Source: Marinicella litoralis
GTDB taxonomy: Bacteria > Pseudomonadota > Gammaproteobacteria > Xanthomonadales > Marinicellaceae
Assembly: GCF_002591915.1 (NCBI RefSeq)
Contig: NZ_NIHB01000003.1
Location: forward strand, 62,001 to 126,000
Direction of reading: 5' to 3'
Length of the DNA: 64,000 bases
The translations under genes and the position numbers were made by a program. Position 1 is the stretch's first letter. Each line of letters opens with the position of its first letter. The notes below the pieces were generated by a model. It had not been told where the DNA came from. It saw nothing but the letters and a program-made list of their open reading frames with translations, and ran no database searches. Positions 54,084 through 63,796 of this stretch are shown here, one piece after another.

Positions 54084-56105
54084 TCAAAAAATAGCTTCTT
54101 TGATTCTTTGAATTTCATCTCTTAAGTCGGCGGCCTTTTCAAATTCTAAATCTGTGGCATGTTGTTTCATTTGTTTTTCAAGTTTCTTCAGTAAAGTACC
54201 CAATTCTTTGGCTTTTTTACCGGCATATGAAGATTGACCCTCGGCAATTTTAACCATTTGCTTGGTATCATTTTGTTCATAGGCGTCTTGCAGGTCATGA
54301 ATTTTACGCACCACGGATTTTGGTGTAATACCATGTTTGCTGTTGTGGTCGATTTGCTTTTGGCGACGGCGTTCGGTTTCTCCAATGGCAGTTTCCATGG
54401 CGTTGGTAATTTTGTCACCATAAAGGATGGCTTTACCATTGAGGTTTCGACTGGCACGTCCAATGGTTTGAATCAGCGCGCTGGTTGAACGTAAGAATCC
54501 TTGTTTGTCAGCATCCAATATGGCCACCAATGAAACCTCAGGCATGTCTAAACCTTCGCGCAATAAATTGATGCCCACCAAAACATCGAACACACCTTTG
54601 CGTAAATCTCTGATGATTTCAACCCGTTCAACGGTTTCTATTTCAGAATGTAAATAACGAACCCTTATGCCTTTGTCGGCTAAATAATCGGTTAAATCTT
54701 CACTCATTCGCTTGGTTAAAGTTGTGACCAGCACACGCTCTTCCAATTGAACTCGCTTGTGAATTTCTGACAACAAGTCATCCACCTGGGTGCCCACCGG
54801 TCTGACTTCTATGGTTGGGTCAATCAAACCAGTGGGTCTGACAATCTGCTCCGCGACCTGAGCCTGGTTGGCTGCCTCATATTTGCTTGGTGTAGCTGAT
54901 ACAAACACCATGCGTGGTGTTCTTGCTTCCCACTCTTCAAACTTCAGTGGCCGATTATCCAATGCACAGGGCAACCTAAAGCCAAAGCGAACTAAGTTTT
55001 CTTTTCTTGATCGATCACCTTTATACATAGCACCAATTTGTGGAATGGTCACATGTGATTCATCAACCACCAACAAAGCGTCGCTGGGCAAATAGTCAAA
55101 TAAGCAGGGTGGTGGGTGGCCTACTGGCAATCCAGTGAGGTGCCTTGAATAGTTTTCAATGCCTTGACAGTAACCCAATTCTTGCATCATCTCTAGATCA
55201 TACATGGTGCGTTGCTCCAACCGTTGAGCTTCAACCAAGCGATTTTCATCATACAGTACTTTTAAGCGGTCTTTGAGTTCTTCTCGAATGTGGCCAATGG
55301 CATTCAAAATGCGTTCCCGAGGTGTGGCATAGTGTGATGTCGGAAATATATTGATGTTTTGTTCGCTGCTGATTTTTTTGCCTGTCAGCGGGTCGAAAAA
55401 ACTCAATGATTCAATTTCATCATCAAACAATTCAATCCGAACGGCCGCTTTTTCCGAGTCAGCTGGGAAGACATCTATCACCTCACCACGAACACGAAAT
55501 GAACTTCGTTCCAGAATGATGTCATTGCGGTTGTATTGTAGTTCAGCCAAACGACGGAGTAGGGTGCGTTGGTCTATGGTGTCTCCAACGTTCAATGAAA
55601 TTAACATCTGTAAGTAAGATTGAGGGTCACCCAAGCCATAAATGGCAGAAACTGTGGCAATGATGATGACGTCCTTGCGTTCCATCAATGACTTGGTCGC
55701 TGACAGTCGCATTTGTTCGATGTATTCGTTGATCGATGCGTCTTTCTCAATGTACAAGTCTGTGGCTGGGATATAAGCTTCTGGTTGGTAATAATCATAG
55801 TAGGAAACAAAGTATTCAACCGCGTTGTCAGGAAAAAATTCCTTGAATTCAGAATACAATTGTGCAGCCAATGTTTTGTTATGAGCCATGACGATGGTGG
55901 TTTTTTGCACCTGATTAATCATGTGAGCAATGGTAAAAGTTTTACCAGATCCTGTGACTCCTAACAGTGTTTGTGCTTTGAGCCCATCTTCAAATCCCTG
56001 AACCAGTTTTTTGATTGCTTGCGGTTGGTCACCTGCTGGTTCAAATGGACTTTTGATTTTGAATGGCTTGGATTTTTTCTTGATTTGTAGGTTAATGGTT
56101 TCCAT
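54084..56105 (-). CDS. uvrB: Excinuclease ABC subunit B
   Basis: A 673-residue DNA-damage verifying helicase of nucleotide excision repair. Walker A GVTGSGKT is near residue 48-55, the beta-hairpin [12 protein letters not shown] near 105, DESHVTIPQ near 347, the Y-L-H-S-E block in the second RecA domain and QTIGRASRN near 553. The C-terminal UVR domain ([24 protein letters not shown], about 640-663) binds UvrC. Length matches E. coli UvrB (673). A -10-like TATCAT ends 7 bp before the ATG, with TTCACC as -35; no LexA box was seen. Confidence 0.97.
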   Translation of the reverse strand: METINLQIKKKSKPFKIKSPFEPAGDQPQAIKKLVQGFEDGLKAQTLLGVTGSGKTFTIAHMINQVQKTTIVMAHNKTLAAQLYSEFKEFFPDNAVEYFVSYYDYYQPEAYIPATDLYIEKDASINEYIEQMRLSATKSLMERKDVIIIATVSAIYGLGDPQSYLQMLISLNVGDTIDQRTLLRRLAELQYNRNDIILERSSFRVRGEVIDVFPADSEKAAVRIELFDDEIESLSFFDPLTGKKISSEQNINIFPTSHYATPRERILNAIGHIREELKDRLKVLYDENRLVEAQRLEQRTMYDLEMMQELGYCQGIENYSRHLTGLPVGHPPPCLFDYLPSDALLVVDESHVTIPQIGAMYKGDRSRKENLVRFGFRLPCALDNRPLKFEEWEARTPRMVFVSATPSKYEAANQAQVAEQIVRPTGLIDPTIEVRPVGTQVDDLLSEIHKRVQLEERVLVTTLTKRMSEDLTDYLADKGIRVRYLHSEIETVERVEIIRDLRKGVFDVLVGINLLREGLDMPEVSLVAILDADKQGFLRSTSALIQTIGRASRNLNGKAILYGDKITNAMETAIGETERRRQKQIDHNSKHGITPKSVVRKIHDLQDAYEQNDTKQMVKIAEGQSSYAGKKAKELGTLLKKLEKQMKQHATDLEFEKAADLRDEIQRIKEAIF

Positions 56106-56112
56106 GGGGAGT

Positions 56113-56141
56113 ATGATAACTTAATAGTTTTAATCGGTGAA
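56113..56141 (-). promoter_or_regulatory. Promoter of uvrB
   Basis: On the minus strand a -10 TATCAT (56113-56118) and a -35 TTCACC (56136-56141) are 17 bp apart. The -10 ends 7 bp before the ATG at 56105, so the transcript would be leaderless or nearly so. Confidence 0.45.
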
Positions 56142-56231
56142 GCAGTGTGTGGTGTTTAGCGCATGAATATTTTGTATAGAATAAACCATAAAAAATGATT
56201 TTTTATAAATGTTGAAAATTACCTGAAATTT

Positions 56232-56245
56232 CCCAATTAATTGGG
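56232..56245. promoter_or_regulatory. 14-bp palindrome CCCAATTAATTGGG
   Basis: A perfect 14-bp palindrome in the 225-bp divergent region between uvrB and the aminotransferase gene, 85 bp before the latter. It is a plausible operator. Further downstream CAGTCT...AGGCTG with TTTTT (about 56289-56315) could form a weak hairpin in the leader. Confidence 0.4.
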
Positions 56246-56330
56246 TCAAAATAGCAGGTAGTAAAGAAAAAGGTTGCCATCTCGGGGCAGTCTTTTAAGA
56301 TAGGCTGTTTTTATCATTAGAACAGCGATT

Positions 56331-57527
56331 ATGAGTGAATTTGTATCTGATTTAGTGAAGCGTGTTAAGCCCTCAGCGACCATTGCTGTCAGCATGAAAG
56401 CGGCTGAACTTAAACGAGCCGGCAAAGATGTGATTGGATTGGGCGCTGGAGAACCTGATTTTGACACGCCTGATCACATCAAAAAAGCAGCCATTGAAGC
56501 CATTCAACAAGGAAAAACCAAGTACACTGCAGTCGATGGGACTCCAGAGTTAAAACAAGCCATATTGGGTAAATTACTCAGAGAAAACCATGTCAGTTAT
56601 CAAGCCAATGAAATTTTGGTTTCATGTGGTGCCAAACATTCAATCTCAAACTTGTTGTGTGCTGTTATTAACCCAGGTGATGAAGTGATCATTCCAACGC
56701 CGTATTGGGTGTCTTATCCTGATATGACGTTGTTGGCAGGTGGGAAGTCTGTACTAGTTGAAACAAACATTGATGCAGATTTTAAACTAACTGCTGATCA
56801 ATTGAATCAAGCCATTACCAGCAAAACAAAACTGGTGATGTTGAATTCACCCAGTAACCCTACGGGCAAAGCCTATACACAAGCTGAATTGGTGGCCATT
56901 GGTGAAGTGATTTTAGCTCACCCTAAAGTATTGATTGCAACAGATGATATTTATGAACACATCTATTGGGGCCAAGAACCGTTGGTTAATTTGGTGGCTT
57001 TGTTTCCAGCTTTGAAAGACCGGGTGATCATCATCAATGGTGTCTCAAAAGCCTATGCCATGACGGGTTGGCGAATTGGTTTTGCTGCTGGCAATGCCGA
57101 AATCATTACAGCCATGCGAAAAGTACAATCACAAAGTACTTCAAATCCATGTTCTATTTCACAAGCAGCCGCAACAGCCGCCTACAATGGACCACAAGAT
57201 TGTTTGATGGTAATGAAAACCGCTTTTAAAGAACGCCATGACTATTTGGTTTCAGCGTTGAATGACTTACCTGGTGTCAAGTGCTCAGCTGGTAATGGTG
57301 CCTTTTATGCCTTTCCAGATGTCTCGGCTTTGGTAAAACAAATAGACGGTGTACATGATGACGTTGAACTGTCGACTTGGTTGCTAGAAAATGCAGGTGT
57401 GGCAGTGGTTCCAGGAACGCCTTTTGGTGCACCAGGATATGTTCGCCTGTCTTTTGCAACTTCAATCGATGTTTTAAAGGATGCCATCAATCGCATTGCT
57501 TGTGCTGTAAAACCTCATTTTGCATAA
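56331..57527 (+). CDS. Pyridoxal-phosphate aspartate/tyrosine/aromatic aminotransferase, class I
   Basis: A 398-residue PLP enzyme of the AspC type Ib group (as in Rhizobium and Thermus). GLGAGEPDFDTPDHIK at the start, the substrate-binding NSPSNPTGK near 178, and the cofactor lysine in SKAYAMTGWRIGF near 240 are clear, with RLSFATS providing the carboxylate-binding Arg near the end. Aspartate with 2-oxoglutarate is the likely main reaction, but aromatic or prephenate substrates cannot be excluded. The thiI gene starts 12 bp after the stop. Confidence 0.9.
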   Translation: MSEFVSDLVKRVKPSATIAVSMKAAELKRAGKDVIGLGAGEPDFDTPDHIKKAAIEAIQQGKTKYTAVDGTPELKQAILGKLLRENHVSYQANEILVSCGAKHSISNLLCAVINPGDEVIIPTPYWVSYPDMTLLAGGKSVLVETNIDADFKLTADQLNQAITSKTKLVMLNSPSNPTGKAYTQAELVAIGEVILAHPKVLIATDDIYEHIYWGQEPLVNLVALFPALKDRVIIINGVSKAYAMTGWRIGFAAGNAEIITAMRKVQSQSTSNPCSISQAAATAAYNGPQDCLMVMKTAFKERHDYLVSALNDLPGVKCSAGNGAFYAFPDVSALVKQIDGVHDDVELSTWLLENAGVAVVPGTPFGAPGYVRLSFATSIDVLKDAINRIACAVKPHFA

Positions 57528-57539
57528 AGAGAATTGTTT

Positions 57540-58784
57540 ATGAATTACCGCATCATAGTTCATTATGCAGAACTGGCTTTGAAAGGAAAAAACAGAAGCG
57601 ATTTTGTCAAAAGATTACGAATCAATATCAGGCGAAAATTAAGGTCCTTGGGTTATGAGTGGGATGTGCTTTCTATTCACGATCGTATATTCGTAGAAGC
57701 TGGTAATGTGGCTTCCGATCAAGCAGATCAAGTGGTTAAGGAAGTGGCTCGAATTCCAGGCATTGCGTGGCTCAGTTATGTACATTGGTTTGCTGAAAAA
57801 CAATATCGATTTTTGCAGGCAGAACCTGACATGAAACCGATTCATGATTTAATCAAAGAAATGGCGGTTCAAACTTATCAAAAGGGCAAGTCTTTTGCGT
57901 TGAAAGTCAAACGCAGTGACAAAAATTTTCGCATACCGTCAAGGCAACTTTCAATTGACTTGGCGAAATCAATCGTTGATAACAGCGAATGGCAAGATGT
58001 TGATTTACAACATGCCGATCAATTTTTTTATGTGAATATATCATCAAGAGGAATTTCAGTTCATACCAACAAAATCATCGGCAGTGGTGGCTTACCGGTC
58101 TCTTCGACTGGTCGGGTTTTGACTTTACTGTCTGGCGGCTTTGACTCTCCTGTTGCTGCTTGGTTAATGGCCAATCGAGGTTGTAATGTTGATTTCGTCC
58201 ACTTTTCTGCCAGTCACCATCAATTGAAGGATGTTGAAGATTATAAAATTTCAAGAATTGTCAAAAAAATCAGTGAAATCACTGGACGTGCAAAGTTATA
58301 TATTGTGCCTTATACACACTTTGATATGGCTTTATTGGAGCATGATTTGGCTTATGATTTGATCTTATTCAGGCGATTTATGGCCAGGGTTGCAGAACGA
58401 ATCATGCTTAAAGACAATTCACAAGCTTTGGTGACAGGGGATAACTTAGGTCAAGTGGCCTCGCAAACACTGGAAAATATCAATTCCATGAATCAGGCCA
58501 TAACCACGCCCATTCTTAGGCCATTAATCACTTATAACAAAGAGCAAATTATTGATATATCTAAGCAATTGGATTTATTTGATGTTTGTTGTGAACCTTA
58601 TAAAGATTGCTGTGCCTTAATCAGTAAAAGCCCCAAAACAAAATCCAAAACTGAATTATTAAGCAAGTTGGAAACCAGCTTTTTGGCGAATTATGAAGCG
58701 TTGATTTCTGATACTTTGAGTGAAATGACTGAAGTGGTTTATAACTTTGGTCATCTGGAGCATAAAATACATGTCAACGAGTGA
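57540..58784 (+). CDS. thiI: tRNA 4-thiouridine synthase, without rhodanese domain
   Basis: A 414-residue enzyme that thiolates U8 of tRNA and can supply sulfur for thiazole. It has the N-terminal ferredoxin-like and THUMP regions (1-170) and the PP-loop adenylation domain with SGGFDSPVAA at 198-207. DCC with C357/C358, followed by SKSPKTK, matches the cysteine region of E. coli ThiI (C344). The C-terminal rhodanese domain of the E. coli protein (482 residues) is missing, so persulfide must come from another carrier. I start at ATG 57540; a TTG two codons earlier has no support. Confidence 0.93.
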   Translation: MNYRIIVHYAELALKGKNRSDFVKRLRINIRRKLRSLGYEWDVLSIHDRIFVEAGNVASDQADQVVKEVARIPGIAWLSYVHWFAEKQYRFLQAEPDMKPIHDLIKEMAVQTYQKGKSFALKVKRSDKNFRIPSRQLSIDLAKSIVDNSEWQDVDLQHADQFFYVNISSRGISVHTNKIIGSGGLPVSSTGRVLTLLSGGFDSPVAAWLMANRGCNVDFVHFSASHHQLKDVEDYKISRIVKKISEITGRAKLYIVPYTHFDMALLEHDLAYDLILFRRFMARVAERIMLKDNSQALVTGDNLGQVASQTLENINSMNQAITTPILRPLITYNKEQIIDISKQLDLFDVCCEPYKDCCALISKSPKTKSKTELLSKLETSFLANYEALISDTLSEMTEVVYNFGHLEHKIHVNE

Positions 58785-59271
58785 CTTTAATGTCCGTTTC
58801 ATTCAAGCTGATGATAATGCTGAGGTCAAGACACTGGTACAAAACACCTTGGCTGAATTTGGCTTGGTAGGTGCTGGTTATGCAGGTGTTGATGATGAAT
58901 TGAATGACATGTACCAGTCATATTCTGATGATTTAAGTGCTTATTATGTGATTGTGTCAGCTGACAAAATCTATGGTGTTGGCGGCTTTGCTCCGTTGAC
59001 TGGTACTGAGCGTGGGACGATTGCTGAATTAAGAAAAATGTATTTTTTGCCCAGCTTAAGAGGCCAGGGTATGGGACAACAATTGATTCAATTATGTCTC
59101 AAAGAAGCCACAAAATTGAATTATAAATCAATGTATTTGGAAACAGTACCAAAGATGAAAGCCGCCCAAGCTTTGTATCTTAAAAATGGATTTGAATATT
59201 TAGAGCAACGACTAGGAAACACAGGGCACAGTAATTGTGGAGTTCATATGCTGAGGAAGTTAAATGACTAA
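58771..59271 (+). CDS. GNAT family N-acetyltransferase
   Basis: A 166-residue acetyltransferase. VRFIQADDNAEVKTLVQ is the first strand and helix; the acetyl-CoA loop is SLRGQGMGQQL near residues 94-104; YLETVPKMKAAQALYLKNGF is the C-terminal signature. ATG 58771 was chosen, 14 bp inside thiI, since an earlier reading would only duplicate the thiI end in another frame. The substrate is unknown. The downstream gene overlaps it by 8 bases. Confidence 0.88.
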   Translation: MSTSDFNVRFIQADDNAEVKTLVQNTLAEFGLVGAGYAGVDDELNDMYQSYSDDLSAYYVIVSADKIYGVGGFAPLTGTERGTIAELRKMYFLPSLRGQGMGQQLIQLCLKEATKLNYKSMYLETVPKMKAAQALYLKNGFEYLEQRLGNTGHSNCGVHMLRKLND

Positions 59272-60340
59272 GAAAACAGGCATATTATGTCTTTTGATTT
59301 TTGTGACGGTGTTGCTCATTAACTGCAGCAATCAACTGTCAGTTCAAAATAAATCATATGAGTTTCCAGTGAGATTACCTCATGCAGTATCCAACAATGC
59401 CGTTGCTTATCTACAGCTGGATGGCCAGGATCAGTTTTATACCTTCAATGGTTTGCACCGCGGGAAATCATACACTGACATCAGCAATCATGCATTTGTT
59501 TGGAAAAAAGGCCAGTGGCAAACCATGATGGTACCAGAACAACAATTACCCGTTTTGGCCTCAACCGCTGTGGCAGTTAATGGTTCAGTTTATTTGTTTG
59601 GCGGGTATACGGTTGCTGCCGATCACAGTGAAAAATCGATCCCCAATGTATGGCGAATTGATGGAATAAACGACCAATGGTATGCAATGCCAGTAATGCC
59701 TGTTCCTGTTGATGATGCAGTTGCTGTGGTTTATCAAAACCGTTATATTTATTTAATCAGCGGATGGCATGATGTGGATAATGTAGACCTGGTTCAGGTA
59801 TTTGATACCAAAGCGTTGACTTGGCAACAAGCGACACCATTTCCTTTACCCGCTGTATTTGGCCATGCCGGTGGAATAGTTGGCCGTAAAATATTGATTT
59901 GTGATGGTGTAAAAGTACTGAAAACTTCAAATAAAAAGCAGTTTTTACCATCCCCAGCTTGCGCAATGGGTACCATAGATGACCAGGATCCCACTGTCAT
60001 TGACTGGGAACAAATTCCGCATCACAGTGGAACGGCTTATTACAGAATGGCTGCAGGAAGTCATGCGTCCACTGAAATCCATTTTGTCGGTGGCAGTGAC
60101 AATCCATATAATTACGATGGCATCGGCTACAATGAAGTCCCATCTAAACCAAGTAATGGATGGCGGGTTTATGACGTCATAACTAAGACATGGAAAGTTA
60201 ACAATCATGATCAATCCGCTTCTATGGACCACCGGGCTTTATTGAACAGTCCACATGGTTTTGTCATTTTAGGTGGCATGATAGAAAATCAGCTGGTTAC
60301 TGATCAAATTATTTATCACAAAAAACAAAAGTTGAACTGA
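59264..60340 (+). CDS. Kelch-repeat beta-propeller lipoprotein
   Basis: A 358-residue protein with a lipoprotein signal peptide ending LLINC at about C21, so it is anchored in a membrane facing the periplasm or surface. Kelch-type blades are seen in VYLFGGYT, YIYLISGWH and FVILGGM with AVAVNGS and AAGSHAS turns. It resembles N-acetylneuraminate epimerase (NanM) and galactose-oxidase-like propellers, but no catalytic set can be assigned, and no sialic acid genes are nearby. It overlaps the GNAT gene by 8 bases and is followed after 4 bp by the M14 gene. Confidence 0.82.
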   Translation: MTKKTGILCLLIFVTVLLINCSNQLSVQNKSYEFPVRLPHAVSNNAVAYLQLDGQDQFYTFNGLHRGKSYTDISNHAFVWKKGQWQTMMVPEQQLPVLASTAVAVNGSVYLFGGYTVAADHSEKSIPNVWRIDGINDQWYAMPVMPVPVDDAVAVVYQNRYIYLISGWHDVDNVDLVQVFDTKALTWQQATPFPLPAVFGHAGGIVGRKILICDGVKVLKTSNKKQFLPSPACAMGTIDDQDPTVIDWEQIPHHSGTAYYRMAAGSHASTEIHFVGGSDNPYNYDGIGYNEVPSKPSNGWRVYDVITKTWKVNNHDQSASMDHRALLNSPHGFVILGGMIENQLVTDQIIYHKKQKLN

Positions 60341-60344
60341 TTTT

Positions 60345-62876
60345 ATGAAATTCATTTATTTGGCAATTTTATTGCTGTTTATTGCCCCTTCGCTACAAGG
60401 GCGTGAAGTTACTTTTCAAAAAGGTGAGGGTCCATGGATTGTCTTGGCACACTATCAAAATAAGCAGGAAGTATTGGACCTGAAACCGTATTTTGATTTT
60501 TGGAAAATAGATGAAAAAAATAAGACAGTATTGATGTTGGTTGATGATTGGTCTGAATACCAAGCTTTGTTAAACCAAGGTTTCACCCTTGAAATGCATC
60601 AAAAATTAATGGAACAGCAATTTCAGTTAAAGTCCAAAAGCACACAAGGAATCAAAACCATCGATAACTTTCCCTGCTACCGAACAGTGTCTGAAACCTA
60701 TGCAGCAATGAGTGACATGAATGTCAATTTTCCTGATTTAGTCAGTTTAGTGGACATTGGCGACAGCTGGCACAAAACGGAACCTGGTGGTTTGGCTGGC
60801 TATGACATGCAAGTTGTTAAAATCACCAATGAAATGAATGCAGTGATGAATAAACCGATACTTTATGCGATGGGATCAATTCATTCACGTGAATACCCGC
60901 CTGCAGAATTGGTGACTCGATTTGCGGAGCATTTACTCTCGGCTTATGGTGTCGATGCTGATGTAACGTGGTTGCTTGACTACCATGAAATTCATCTTTT
61001 GTTACAAGGCAACCCAGATGGCAGGGTCATTTCAGAAACACAAAGTTCACCCAATCAACGAAAAAATCGCAATGAAAACCATTGTTTTGCTGGCAACCAA
61101 CAAGGTGTTGATATGAATCGAAATTTTGGTTTTAAGTGGAGTGATGGTGTTTGTTCTGGTGGCTGTTCAAGTGGCAATTCTTGTAGCACGGTTTTTCGTG
61201 GCAGTTTTGCAGTGAGTGAACCAGAAACCATTGCCATTAATAATTACATACAAACCTTGTTTCCTGATGAACGTGAGGATGACATCAATGACCCTGCACC
61301 TTTGAATAAACCAGGTGTTTATTTAGACATTCATAATGTGGCTGAATTAACTTTGTTTCCATGGGGCTATTCCGATGATTTGCCGCAAGCACCCAACCAT
61401 GATCAGTTGCAAACTTTGGCCAGAAAGATGTCATTTTATACAGGTTACCGACCTGAGCAATCCAACTCATCATTAGGCGGCGCTGACGGTGCGTCTGATG
61501 ACAATGCATATGGAACCTTAGGGGTTGCTGCATTTACCATAGAATTGGGAGAAGGTGGGTTTTATTCCAGTTGCAATGCATTTGACAACACCATTTGGCC
61601 AGATAATTTACCTGCTTTAATCTATGCAGCCAAAGCATCAAGAATGCCATATGTGTTGGCCTCAGGTCCCGATGTGATCGACCTTCCTCAGTCGGCCATA
61701 CAAATTCCAATAGGACAAACGATTGAGCTTTCGGGAACAGCGACTGATTTAAGGTTTAACAATGGTGCTGCCAGCACTGGTAATGAACCTACCCAAAATA
61801 TCACTGCAGTTAAAGCATACATCACAACGCCATCTTGGCAGACCGGGGCTATCGCCATCGATATGACTGCCACTGATGGCAGTTTTAATAATACGGAAGA
61901 AGGATTCACCGGATCAATTGACTCATCTGGTTTGTCTGAAGGTCGACATACCGTTTGGTTTGAAGCCACGGATGCTTCAGGAATCACGGGTGTTCCTTAT
62001 GCTATTTTTGTTGATGCCATCGATCCCGCAAATATTGGAACATTATCTGGTGTGGTGCGTGATGCCAGTGATTCTACCCTGATCGCCGGAGCAAATCTGA
62101 TTTTTGATGGTATGGCTACCACATCTGATAACAGTGGTGTATATAACTTTGAAACCACCGCTACCAACGGTGATTTAACCATTAATAAATTAGGTTATGT
62201 AACCCAAACAGTTGCTTCGGTAGGAGTTTTTGCTGGAAAAACAACGACTCAAAATATTTATTTAGAACCTTCTTGTGAAATCCAAGTGTTGAATAACGAC
62301 ATTGAAACATTCAATCAAATCAGTGATGGCGGATGGTCTTTGATCACTGGAGATGGACCCAATGATTGGCGGATTGACTCGGGAGATGACCATACCTTGG
62401 GTAATGGTAAAGCTTATGTTTCAACTGATGTGAGCGAAGTTACAGACAAAAGTTTGGTGTCTCCTCAGTTGTTGTTGGCAGATTCTTCTGAATTGACATT
62501 CTGGCATAAACATCAATTTGAAGGCGGTAATTCTTTCTATGATGGTGGTGTGGTAGAAATCAAAGTCGTCGGGAGCTCAGTTTGGCAAGACCTTGGTGGC
62601 GCGATGATCCAAAATGGATACAACGGTACCTTATCGGGAGGCTCCAGTCAGCCGTTAGGTGCTGTATCGGCTTTCGTTGGTTCATTAGGTACTTTTACAG
62701 AGGTCAAAGTTGACTTGTCCGCTTATAACAACCAGAGTGTTAATGTCAGATGGCGAATGGGTACTGATTCTTCAGTAAGTGCTGGTGATTGGAAAATTGA
62801 TGACATCAGGATTGCTGCTGCTGGCGAATGTCCAAATCCCAATGACATTATATTTATAGATGGATTCGAAGCATGA
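60345..62876 (+). CDS. Secreted M14 family zinc carboxypeptidase with C-terminal IFIDGFEA tail
   Basis: An 843-residue exported peptidase with a signal peptide (1-19). The zinc ligands are H180 and E183 (SIHSREYPP) and H330 (DIHNVAELTLFPWGY), with catalytic E400 in TIELGEGG; GNPDGR and MNRNFGFKW are the substrate-binding blocks. Residues about 570-650 form a carboxypeptidase-regulatory-like (CarboxypepD_reg) domain, and 660-820 a beta-sandwich. The protein ends NDIIFIDGFEA, a short tail seen on many secreted proteins of Marinicella-like bacteria (from memory) and with no known function. It overlaps the next gene by ATGA. Confidence 0.9.
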   Translation: MKFIYLAILLLFIAPSLQGREVTFQKGEGPWIVLAHYQNKQEVLDLKPYFDFWKIDEKNKTVLMLVDDWSEYQALLNQGFTLEMHQKLMEQQFQLKSKSTQGIKTIDNFPCYRTVSETYAAMSDMNVNFPDLVSLVDIGDSWHKTEPGGLAGYDMQVVKITNEMNAVMNKPILYAMGSIHSREYPPAELVTRFAEHLLSAYGVDADVTWLLDYHEIHLLLQGNPDGRVISETQSSPNQRKNRNENHCFAGNQQGVDMNRNFGFKWSDGVCSGGCSSGNSCSTVFRGSFAVSEPETIAINNYIQTLFPDEREDDINDPAPLNKPGVYLDIHNVAELTLFPWGYSDDLPQAPNHDQLQTLARKMSFYTGYRPEQSNSSLGGADGASDDNAYGTLGVAAFTIELGEGGFYSSCNAFDNTIWPDNLPALIYAAKASRMPYVLASGPDVIDLPQSAIQIPIGQTIELSGTATDLRFNNGAASTGNEPTQNITAVKAYITTPSWQTGAIAIDMTATDGSFNNTEEGFTGSIDSSGLSEGRHTVWFEATDASGITGVPYAIFVDAIDPANIGTLSGVVRDASDSTLIAGANLIFDGMATTSDNSGVYNFETTATNGDLTINKLGYVTQTVASVGVFAGKTTTQNIYLEPSCEIQVLNNDIETFNQISDGGWSLITGDGPNDWRIDSGDDHTLGNGKAYVSTDVSEVTDKSLVSPQLLLADSSELTFWHKHQFEGGNSFYDGGVVEIKVVGSSVWQDLGGAMIQNGYNGTLSGGSSQPLGAVSAFVGSLGTFTEVKVDLSAYNNQSVNVRWRMGTDSSVSAGDWKIDDIRIAAAGECPNPNDIIFIDGFEA

Positions 62877-63796
62877 AGAAGGTGTGTTTGCCCGTTATGT
62901 ATCAATTATTTTTAACTGCATTACTGATTCATGTTGGTTATTCATCGTTGGCTACTGAAGTCAATAAACTCAATGATTTTCAAGTATATTCAATTCAATC
63001 AAGCTATCCCATTGAACCCTCTGGATTAACTTTAAAAGAAGGTCAATTATTCACGGTTTGTGATGATGCCAATGTGATATTTAAGCTTAACTTTTTATCA
63101 GGCAGTATTGTAGAAGCAGAGGAACATGAAAAACTGGATGTGACTCAAATTGCAGCTTTGGCATTGGATTTAGAAGGTATTACCATGGTTGACAATGATT
63201 TTTTTGTGGCCAGTGAAACCCATCACAAATTAGTCAGCGTAAAAGAGGGGCAACTGAAGTGGGTACCAGATTTTGGTGGAGTCTATGCAGATGCGTTCAA
63301 AGCAGGTTTGTTTCAAATTTATAATGCCGGAATTGAATCGGTGGTTTATTTAGGAAACCAAACGTTTTTGTTATCGGTTGAAAGACAGCCCAGAGGCCTG
63401 ATTGAAGTTCAATTTGATGAATCTTTCAGTCAAATTGTGAAACAAACCAATCAAGTTTTTGATGACAGTGCGCATTCACTTGAATCAGACCGGAAGCCGG
63501 ATTTAACGGGTTTGTTTCTACACAATGGTGTCATCTATGCAATACACAGAAATGCATATATCATTCATGAGTTGCTGAAGGATGAAAAAGGATTGTATCG
63601 AGAAGGCCAATCGTGGTCGTATGAACACATTGTAAAACATCCGGACAATGCATTTCAGGACATGCAGTTCGGGCATGCCGAAGGATTGGCCGTTGATGAC
63701 GATAACTTTTACCTTATTTTTGATAACAACAAAAATCCAAAATTAAAAAATCCAAATGACATCAGACCTTTATTGGTCATTGCTAAACGTAAATGA
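62873..63796 (+). CDS. Phytase/esterase-like beta-propeller protein, exported
   Basis: A 307-residue protein with an N-terminal signal segment (about 1-27). YPIEPSGLTLKEGQLFTVCDDA, AALALDLEGITMVDNDFFVASE and GHAEGLAVDDDNFYLIFDN are the repeated Gly/Asp blade motifs of the esterase-like phytase domain (each only partly quoted; near residues 44-64, 101-121 and 265-283). Such proteins may hydrolyse phosphate esters, but no active site is established. The start overlaps the M14 stop by four bases; the 3' end overlaps the convergent gene by 27 bases. Confidence 0.78.
   Translation: MKKVCLPVMYQLFLTALLIHVGYSSLATEVNKLNDFQVYSIQSSYPIEPSGLTLKEGQLFTVCDDANVIFKLNFLSGSIVEAEEHEKLDVTQIAALALDLEGITMVDNDFFVASETHHKLVSVKEGQLKWVPDFGGVYADAFKAGLFQIYNAGIESVVYLGNQTFLLSVERQPRGLIEVQFDESFSQIVKQTNQVFDDSAHSLESDRKPDLTGLFLHNGVIYAIHRNAYIIHELLKDEKGLYREGQSWSYEHIVKHPDNAFQDMQFGHAEGLAVDDDNFYLIFDNNKNPKLKNPNDIRPLLVIAKRK

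Noticed and set aside
59264-60340. N-acetylneuraminate epimerase (NanM) for the kelch lipoprotein
   Set aside because: The propeller is compatible, but there are no sialic-acid genes nearby and the protein is lipid-anchored, so the specific name is not supported.
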